Shown one piece after another: positions 10,170 to 14,590 of a DNA stretch of 14,590 nucleotides. The stretch covers positions 1 to 14,590 of the forward strand of contig PDHQ01000593.1 in NCBI GenBank assembly GCA_003339415.1, given 5' to 3'. The stretch is from Ophiocordyceps camponoti-saundersi (nom. inval.). Its lineage: Eukaryota; Ascomycota; Sordariomycetes; Hypocreales; Ophiocordycipitaceae. The position numbers and the translations under genes were made by a program. Under the pieces are notes generated by a model, which did no database searches, was not told the origin of the DNA, and worked only from the letters and a program-made list of their open reading frames with translations. Position 1 is the first letter of the stretch. Each line of letters starts with the position of its first letter.

Positions 10170-11090
10170 AAAAAAATATTACGCTTTATAAAGGCTATAA
10201 ATAAAGCTATAAGGGAAAAAAACTACGGGATAAAATTATAATAAAAGTTTACGAAGCTAATAAAGCTATATATACTTTTTATATAGGTTAGTGCCTCCTA
10301 ATCTTAAATTACTAAAACCTTAGCTAAATTTAAGTATACTTTTTATTTTACGTAAATAATAAATCTTAGGTATTTAACTTTATAAATTATAAACGCGTAT
10401 TTATTAAGGTTTAGATATAGCTTAGCTTATTATAATTTTATAAAAATAATACGTACTTTTTTCTAGTAATTTAAAAATAAGCTACTTAAGTAAATAAAAA
10501 TATTATTAAAGTAAGTAATTATAAAATCCCTAAAGGAGTTACTTAGGGATATATTAATATACCGCTAGAATAAAGCGGGGGCGCTAGCTAGACTAAAAAG
10601 ATAGATAAGGTATTCGAATAGCTTAAAACGCGTGCGGAAAGTAGTTAAATATTCCTCGCCCTTCGTAATATATATCTTATAAAAGGCGGTATATATATTA
10701 AGCTTAGTAAACTATTAGGCGCTAGAAAAACTATATATAGTTTCTTTTATAAGGGGTAAGAGGTAGCGGTTTTACTTAGTAAGTTTATTTAAGGTATAGT
10801 AATTAATATAAAACCGCTAGCTACTTTTAAGCTTCTTAGTAAGGAGGATTAAAATAGCTATAGATAATAAGCTAGTATAAATCTAACTTTTATTTATTAA
10901 GTTAATAATTTACTTTTATATTTTAAGGAGATATTTACGCGGTATATTATATAATAAGCTTTATAATAATAATAGGAGGGATCTATTAAGCTATTATTAT
11001 AAATAAATATAATAATTATATATATTATAATAAAGGGGAAATATATTAGCTTTCTTTTTATTAAAAAAGTTATAAAAGTTAGATACTTTA
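10170..11090 (-). pseudogene. Reverse transcriptase of the younger Gypsy element
   Basis: Copies element RNA to DNA. Minus frame with codon first bases equal to 1 mod 3. In order: FYNFFNKKKANIFPLYYNIY (the Y..F.....A..LPPHR..DH block, ~11065-11010), SLLYNIPRKYLL (PLYN.S..EL), ILILLTKKLKSSxRFYINY (P.LFVKKPGG.LRFCVDY), NRYLLPLIKETI, FTKLN with the palm Asp position now Asn at 10697-10699, FRTRFKLFEYL (FRTR at 10628-10639), LFSLASAPALFxRYIN (PFGL.NAPATFQ.YIN), then YFNN at 10502-10513, the YxDD box with both aspartates changed to Asn by TpG-to-TpA, and YKVKYLRFIIY (~10385-10350). The connection block SFVNFYYNFIP follows. At the 7-A run 10170-10176 the frame slips by one into RNase H. Confidence 0.92.
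10526..10550. repeat. Short perfect inverted repeat in the RT relic
   Basis: ATCCCTAA (10526-10533) pairs with TTAGGGAT (10543-10550) across a 9-base loop, immediately beside the YxDD box codons. Probably incidental to coding sequence. Confidence 0.55.
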
Positions 11091-11889
11091 AAAGGTAAAG
11101 AAACTAAGAAGGTAAAAGGAGCTAATATATTAACTTATAAGATATATAAGATATCTTATAAGCTTATAATAAGGAAGCGGTAACTTATTTACTAATAAGA
11201 TTTACGCTTTATTAACGCGGTAAAAGTTAAGCTAAGTATAGTAACTATATAGTATTTTAAAGTTCGCGTTTCGTTATATAAGATAATAAGGTTATTTATA
11301 AAATAAACTATAAGATATTACTATTTCGCGTAAAAAAATATATTATACCGCGCTATTTATAATAAGCTAAGAATTATATCTTAAGTTAGGCCGGGGATTA
11401 TATATATAATTATAAGTATTTACTAGCTATCGATATTAATAATAAACTAAATAAGATAAAAAATTAAGGAGGATTCCTTAAAGCAAACTTATTTCTAATA
11501 GCGGGTATAAACTATAATATAAATTATATATAGGGTAGGAAAAGGGATATATTAAAAATAGTAATATTATATTTAAAACTCGCTTATAATAGCGTAGTAA
11601 TTATAGCTACTATTTACCTATATATTAATAAAAGTAATAGAATTTATAAGAATAAGGATAAGGAGAGGACTAATATCTATATTCCTTATAATATCTATAA
11701 ATTAGTTTTTTAAACTATTATCTATTAAATTAACGCGATTACCTTCCCCTTATAAGAGACTTAGTATAAGGGGGATTTTTTTCCTTAATCTAAATAAATA
11801 TCTTAGTTAGCCTTTTTAATTTTTATTAAATATATAAAAAAAGATAAGGGCGATAATAAGTATACTAAGTAATCCCTCGTAAAATAGCT
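11091..11889 (-). other. Gag-pol junction interval, protease expected but not found
   Basis: By position this should hold the gag C-terminus (nucleic-acid-binding part) and the aspartic protease. I could not find a convincing D-S/T-G-A motif or zinc knuckle. One minus frame (codon first bases 0 mod 3, shared with gag) is fairly low in stops from 11720 to 11394, but a plus frame (11390-11725) has even fewer, so stop counts alone do not settle it here. A 12-bp perfect hairpin lies at 11134-11162. Confidence 0.4.
11134..11162. repeat. Perfect 12-bp inverted repeat, 5-base loop
   Basis: CTTATAAGATAT (11134-11145) and its exact complement ATATCTTATAAG (11151-11162) around ATAAG. Being AT-only it may be a chance product of RIP, which makes sequence TpA-rich and hence palindromic. 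Confidence 0.7.
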
Positions 11890-12660
11890 TACTTAGCTAT
11901 AATATAAGTAATAACTATTAACTTATCGCTTACTATATTTTTTTATAAAAACGCGGGAAGCGGAGTAGCGGAGTCTTAAGTAATATTTTTTATATTTACC
12001 GCGCCTTTAACTATAAAAGAAGCGCGCTAAAATTATATTAGTTTAGCGGATATTTATTATAAGTATATTAATATCTTAAGCTACTTAGGGGAAAGTAAGA
12101 GAAAAAAGTATTTAATTTTTATTTTTAATTTAAAATAATTTTATATTAATAGTAATAGAATAAATATAAGCTACGGCTAAAATATAATTATTAAGGGGAA
12201 TATCGCGTCCGAGATAGTAGCGTTATAACTTAAGGGTAAATATATAATATAAATATATAACTTTAATTTTATTCGCTTATATAATACCTCCTAAAAGTAA
12301 AAATTTTACTTTAAAACGAATAAGGAAATTAGAGAATAACTTAGAGGTACCTTAAAAGAGTTTTTCTAACTCTATTATAGCTATTTAATAATAGTAAAAA
12401 TTAGTAAATATAATATTAAGATATTTAAGAAAAGTTTCAACTTAATACTAATATTCCTCGTTACGCTTAAAAAATAAAGCTACCTTAAACTAAATAGTAA
12501 GTAATAAATATTAATAAAGGAAAACTTATTAGTTATAATTATTACCGATAAAAGCGTAATTTACTAATAGCTTATATAATATTAGGGCTTATTAAGCTAG
12601 AAAAAGTATTTTATTATTATTAAAAAAGGAGCTAGAAAGGAGGGGCTTCTTTTATAATAG
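11890..12660 (-). pseudogene. gag: gag (capsid polyprotein) of the younger element
   Basis: Would encode the capsid protein that packages element RNA. Minus frame with codon first bases equal to 0 mod 3. The best block runs from 12480 to about 12110: ALFFKRNEEYx near 12480, IIELEKLFxGTSKLFSNFL near 12378-12320, IRFKVKFLLLGG, KIKVIYLYYIFTLKL, then RDIPLNNYILAV. The spacing resembles Ty3/Gypsy gag capsid domains, where LE.L.QG..+F..F...F..L....G is followed by a run of short helices. The N-terminal part (12660-12500) is Pro/Ser-rich. A basic stretch RRGKYKKYYLRLRY near 12010-11965 is where a nucleocapsid zinc knuckle could have been, but the Cys-Cys-His-Cys spacing does not fit cleanly. Start codon not identifiable. 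Frame differs from pol, by design or by indel. Confidence 0.62.
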
Positions 12661-12820
12661 CTATAATAAGGGATTTAGCTAAGGCTACTAATATTACGTT
12701 AAGGAGTAGATTATATCGCGTTATACTTATAAAACCTCTTATAGCTTAGAAATTATTACCTATTATTACTAAAGCTAGGTAATAATTACCTCTTAAGAGA
12801 TAAGGTTATTTATCGTAATA
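12661..12820 (-). other. Leader and possible gag start
   Basis: Between the primer-binding site and recognisable gag. RIP has removed ATG codons, so the gag start could lie anywhere here. No other feature seen. Confidence 0.4.
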
Positions 12821-12832
12821 ATAGTTATTCTA
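12821..12832 (-). promoter_or_regulatory. Primer-binding site of self-priming type
   Basis: On the minus strand the 12 bases directly after the 5' LTR read TAGAATAACTAT. They are perfectly complementary to the 12-base stretch inside the same LTR at 12882-12893. In Tf1-type elements the first bases of the transcript fold back on the primer site beside the LTR and prime cDNA synthesis without a tRNA. The match would put the transcript start at about 12893, giving U3 of 125 bp and R plus U5 of 61 bp. The TAG could alternatively be a RIP-altered TGG of a tRNA-primed site, but the 12-of-12 self-match at exactly this place favours self-priming. Confidence 0.65.
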
Positions 12833-12881
12833 TATAAGGGTTTAGCTTCCGGGCTATCTATAAGGAGGTAACTTTATTATT

Positions 12882-12893
12882 TAGAATAACTAT
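12882..12893 (-). promoter_or_regulatory. Predicted transcript 5' end, complementary to the primer-binding site
   Basis: Plus strand TAGAATAACTAT, so the minus-strand transcript would begin ATAGTTATTCTA. It matches 12821-12832 as a perfect 12-bp inverted repeat with a 49-base spacer. In the 3' LTR the same place (6531-6542) differs by one transition. Confidence 0.55.
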
Positions 12894-12900
12894 AAAAAGC

Positions 12901-12919
12901 TATATAAAAGGGGTTATAA
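12901..12919 (-). promoter_or_regulatory. TATA-like core promoter of the LTR
   Basis: Minus strand reads GTTATAACCCCTTTTATATA. TTATAA (12914-12919) lies about 24 bases upstream of the predicted start at 12893; TTTTATATA is closer. The plus strand also shows TATATAAAAGGGG here, so a bidirectional or plus promoter is not excluded. Assignment depends on the self-priming start. Confidence 0.35.
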
Positions 12920-12938
12920 CGCCTAATAGGGGTAAGCG

Positions 12939-12963
12939 ATCCGCGCGCGCGTTGCGCGCGGAT
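12939..12963. repeat. Perfect CG-rich hairpin inside the 5' LTR
   Basis: ATCCGCGCGC, loop GCGTT, GCGCGCGGAT: a perfect 10-bp stem. Outer bases extend the pairing imperfectly, with GGGGTAA just upstream complementary to TTACCCC just downstream. Lying in U3 on the minus strand, it would be an LTR DNA structure or the 3' end region of RNA. It is largely free of CpA, which explains its survival under RIP. Confidence 0.85.
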
Positions 12964-13018
12964 ATAACTAATTACCCCACGTAACTTAGTTATTCGGGCA
13001 TAGCTCGAATCCCTTATA

Positions 13019-13023
13019 TTTAT
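13019..13023. repeat. Target site duplication, right copy (TTTAT)
   Basis: Exact repeat of 6477-6481, abutting the LTR end at 13018. Confidence 0.85.
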
Positions 13024-13116
13024 TTATTATTTATATACTAAAGGCTTTTATAATATTTAAAGCTTTTATAATATATAAAGTAGAAAATATCTTCTAAAAT
13101 AAAATAAAACCCCCTA
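13024..13116 (-). pseudogene. Older Gypsy element: N-terminal part of the split reverse transcriptase
   Basis: Upstream part of the RT relic at 5940-6481, separated by the insertion. Read with codon first bases at 0 mod 3 it gives GVLFYFRRYFLLYIL near 13113-13069, placed like the YGPLY..S..EL block, and then runs toward the YKK block across the insertion site. Removing the 6542 bases of element plus one target copy puts this frame (13113 minus 6542 = 6571, 1 mod 3) exactly into the frame of the downstream RT. The distance from the G of GPLY to the KK block is 38 residues, close to other Gypsy RTs. Three or more RIP stops interrupt it. Confidence 0.6.
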
Positions 13117-13384
13117 ACTATAAAAAGAAAAGCTTACTATACGCTTATATAAAAATATAATAGTAGCTAATAGCGGTATAATATAATAAGCCTATTACCT
13201 AAAGGTAATCTTAGATAATATAAGAAAGTAAGGTAAAAAGGGGAGTATAGAGAAAGGAAAATCCGTAAAATATAAGGTAAAAAGAGGAGCGGGGTAGTAT
13301 AGTATAGCGCGGGGCGGTACGGGGCGGTATAAGGTAATGCGAGGTAAGGCGGTATAAGGCGGGGTAAAGTAAGGAAAGTCTAAG
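13117..13384 (-). pseudogene. Possible Pro-rich upstream part of the older pol
   Basis: The frame of 13024-13116 continues upstream with very few stops: one stretch of about 60 codons (13377-13200) has none and reads Pro-rich (for example YRPVPPRAILYYPAPLF). This could be a spacer before the reverse transcriptase of the old element. The DNA is also a G-rich degenerate repeat on the plus strand (13285-13400), so absence of stops may only reflect composition. No conserved domain recognised. Confidence 0.35.
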
Positions 13385-13400
13385 GAGGGGTAAGGTAAAA
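13285..13400. repeat. G-rich degenerate short repeat
   Basis: Plus strand is G-rich with few C: GGGGCGGTAC followed by GGGGCGGTAT, then AAGGTAATGC, GAGGTAAGGC, GGTATAAGGC, GGGGTAAAGT, resembling decayed units of about 10 bases. Clustered G runs could allow quadruplex formation. It coincides with the Pro-rich open frame on the minus strand. Confidence 0.6.
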
Positions 13401-14280
13401 TAATAAGGTAGCCGCTTTATTATCTATTAGTAATTAAAAAGGGGGGGCTATATCTTTTTCTCTTTTACCTCTATTTTTTTTCCTCTTTTTCTTCTTTTTA
13501 TTATTTTTAAAAAAAAGTATATTTCTAACCCCTTTTTTTAACTTTTCTTTTTAACTTTTAAAATAAAAAAAGTAATAAAAGTTATATAGCTATATTAAAA
13601 AAATAATAATAATAAATATATTTAAAATTATTTATAATAAGCTTTATAATATTTTTTATATTATATATATAGCTTAGCTAGCTAATTATAAAGTTTTATA
13701 TTAAAAATAATAAAATAAATAATATTATATAATATTAGCTATATTTAAAATTAATAAAATATATAAGCTTATAATTAGCGAATTATTTTAATTATATTAA
13801 AGCTTAATATAAATATTAAGAGGTAAGTAAAGCTAAAAGTTAAGGTAAAGTTAAAGCTTAAAATATTAACTAAGTTATAAATATATTTAAAAAAATTATA
13901 TATTGCTATAATAAAAATAATATAATATATTAGTAAAAAAAATAGCTAAGTAGCTTATTAATAAATATAAAATAAAATAAAATATAATAAGGTTTTTAAA
14001 TATAGCTAATAATAAATAATAAAAAAGAATTTAAGTTAATTTATATAATATATAAAAACGAAATAAAATATTAAAACTTTAATTTAATATAATAATAATA
14101 ACGCTTTAAGTAAGCGCTTTAGTAAAATTAGCTACTTTAGCGGCTACCCTTAATATTATTCTTACTATTATAATTATTAATACTCCTCCTTAAGAGTTTT
14201 ATATATTAATATTAGCTTATTTTAGAATATTAAGTAAATAGATAATTATTAATATAAGTAAAGTAAAAAGTAAAAAGAGG
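13385..14280. other. AT-rich gene-free flank with a purine/pyrimidine switch
   Basis: At 13440 the plus strand turns abruptly from purine-rich (about 13200-13447, ending in seven G) to pyrimidine-rich (13455-13555, CTTTTTCTCTTTT and CCTCTTTTTCTTC tracts). From 13560 to 14100 the DNA is almost pure A/T with no recognisable feature. By position it may include gag and 5' LTR remains of the older element, but I could not identify them. A short CG-containing patch (AACGCTTTAAGTAAGCGCTTT) is at 14100-14120. Confidence 0.45.
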
Positions 14281-14496
14281 GGTAAAGTAATAATAATAAT
14301 AATAGCGGTAATAAATATAATAGTTAAACTATAAGCGGAGGTAATAATAATAATAAATATAAAAGAGAAAGTAAAAGCGGTAATAAAAAGTATAAGGGTA
14401 AAAGCGCTAGCTTAGATAATAATAATTATAATAATAATAATAAAATTTATAATAAAAGTAAAAATAATAATAATAATAATAGCGGTAATATTTATA
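14281..14496. repeat. Degenerate AAT/AGC/GGT simple repeats
   Basis: Runs of TAATAATAAT mixed with AGCGGTAATA at 14304-14313, 14376-14385 and 14481-14490. Similar simple repeats are at 281-420 on the left side, partly in inverted orientation. Likely RIP-altered low-complexity DNA. Confidence 0.7.

Positions 14497-14590
<94 letters not shown>
14497..14590. repeat. (ATT)n microsatellite at right window end
   Basis: Thirty-one uninterrupted ATT units plus one base, running off the end of the window, in the same strand orientation as 1-127. Confidence 0.97.

Larger units (their letters stand above)
6482..13018 (-). mobile_element. Complete RIP-mutated Ty3/Gypsy chromovirus, 6537 bp
   Basis: Full-length LTR retrotransposon: 186-bp direct LTRs at an exact offset of 6351 bases, 8-bp terminal inverted repeats TATAAGGG...CCCTTATA (the expected TG...CA ends after RIP), and a TTTAT target duplication. 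Orientation is minus, shown by gag, reverse transcriptase, RNase H, integrase and chromodomain motifs read in that order from high to low coordinate. A G-rich tract next to the left LTR and a self-complementary primer site next to the right LTR agree. Pol order RT-RNaseH-integrase makes it Ty3/Gypsy, and the C-terminal chromodomain makes it a chromovirus. All frames are destroyed by stops, two frame changes are apparent, and catalytic residues are mutated. It sits inside an older Gypsy reverse transcriptase gene, in the same orientation, and looks less AT-rich than that host, so it is younger. Confidence 0.93.
12833..13018 (-). repeat. 5' LTR of the younger element
   Basis: 186 bp from TATAAGGG to CCCTTATA, the less mutated LTR: it keeps C or G at 18 of the 22 sites differing from the 3' LTR, including rare CpA (in CCCCACG and GGGCAT) and several CpG. 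It contains the promoter region, the sequence complementary to the primer-binding site (12882-12893) and a perfect CG-rich hairpin (12939-12963). Confidence 0.93.

Noticed and set aside
10620..11760. Plus-strand frame with few stops over long stretches, looking like a large hydrophilic protein
   Set aside because: RT motifs are unmistakable on the minus strand over 10170-11090. In this composition low stop density occurs on both strands, so it is poor evidence for coding.
11880..12560. Plus-strand low-stop frame antisense to gag
   Set aside because: The minus strand shows a gag-like capsid block in proper order; the plus frame has no recognisable motif.
12901..12910. TATATAAAAG as evidence for plus orientation of the element
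   Set aside because: Coding motifs, polypurine tract position and primer site all give minus orientation; AT-rich LTRs produce TATA-like strings on both strands.
12841..13012. tRNA-like boxes in the 5' LTR (TTAGCTTCCGGG near 12842, GCTCGAATCCC near 13003)
   Set aside because: They are about 160 bases apart, no cloverleaf can be drawn, and the segment is an exact LTR with target duplications.
13285..13400. Telomeric repeat
   Set aside because: The units are GGGGCGGTAT-like, not TTAGGG, and no TTAGGG array is present.

Overview
The window is a fully gene-dead, AT-rich heterochromatic block from a filamentous ascomycete (Pezizomycotina type). The main reason is a saturated repeat-induced point mutation (RIP) signature: CpA and its complement TpG have been almost erased and replaced by TpA. 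By eye there are only about a dozen of each in the first 6.6 kb, and only a handful of ATG triplets in 14.6 kb. GC survives mainly as CpG/CpC-rich islets. No intact open reading frame, tRNA, rRNA or CRISPR array was found; every protein relic below was recognised by reading through RIP stops (CAA, CAG, TGG to TAA/TAG) and RIP substitutions.

Layout. (1) 1-127 and 14497-14590 are (ATT)n microsatellites that run off both window ends, bordered inside by degenerate AAT/AGC/GGT-type simple repeats. (2) 541-945 is a diverged ~183-bp tandem duplication; 1412-1476 is a GC-cored cruciform and 1490-1556 a CpG-rich islet. (3) About 1557-6481 is very AT-rich; its right end (5640-6481, minus strand) is the reverse transcriptase and RNase H of an OLD Ty3/Gypsy retrotransposon, continued at 13024-13116. 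(4) 6482-13018 is a YOUNGER complete LTR retrotransposon inserted into that old reverse transcriptase gene: 186-bp LTRs with 8-bp terminal inverted repeats, 5-bp target duplication TTTAT, minus orientation. (5) 13117-14496 is the remaining flank, with a G-rich degenerate repeat and a purine/pyrimidine switch.

The younger element reads, from 13018 down to 6482 on the minus strand: 5' LTR, primer-binding site, gag, an unassigned protease interval, reverse transcriptase, RNase H, integrase (HHCC, D-60-D-35-E, GPY/F), chromodomain, a 1.3-kb extra region of opposite base skew, G-rich polypurine tract, 3' LTR. The chromodomain places it among chromoviruses. The 12 bases next to the 5' LTR are perfectly complementary to a stretch inside the same LTR, which is the arrangement of the self-priming Tf1/sushi group. 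The two LTRs differ at 22 of 186 sites, all transitions, as expected if RIP made essentially every difference.

Most noteworthy: the self-priming signature with chromodomain; the nested insertion whose removal restores the old reverse transcriptase frame exactly; the unexplained 1.3-kb segment between pol and the 3' LTR; and the RIP-resistant CG hairpin inside both LTRs.
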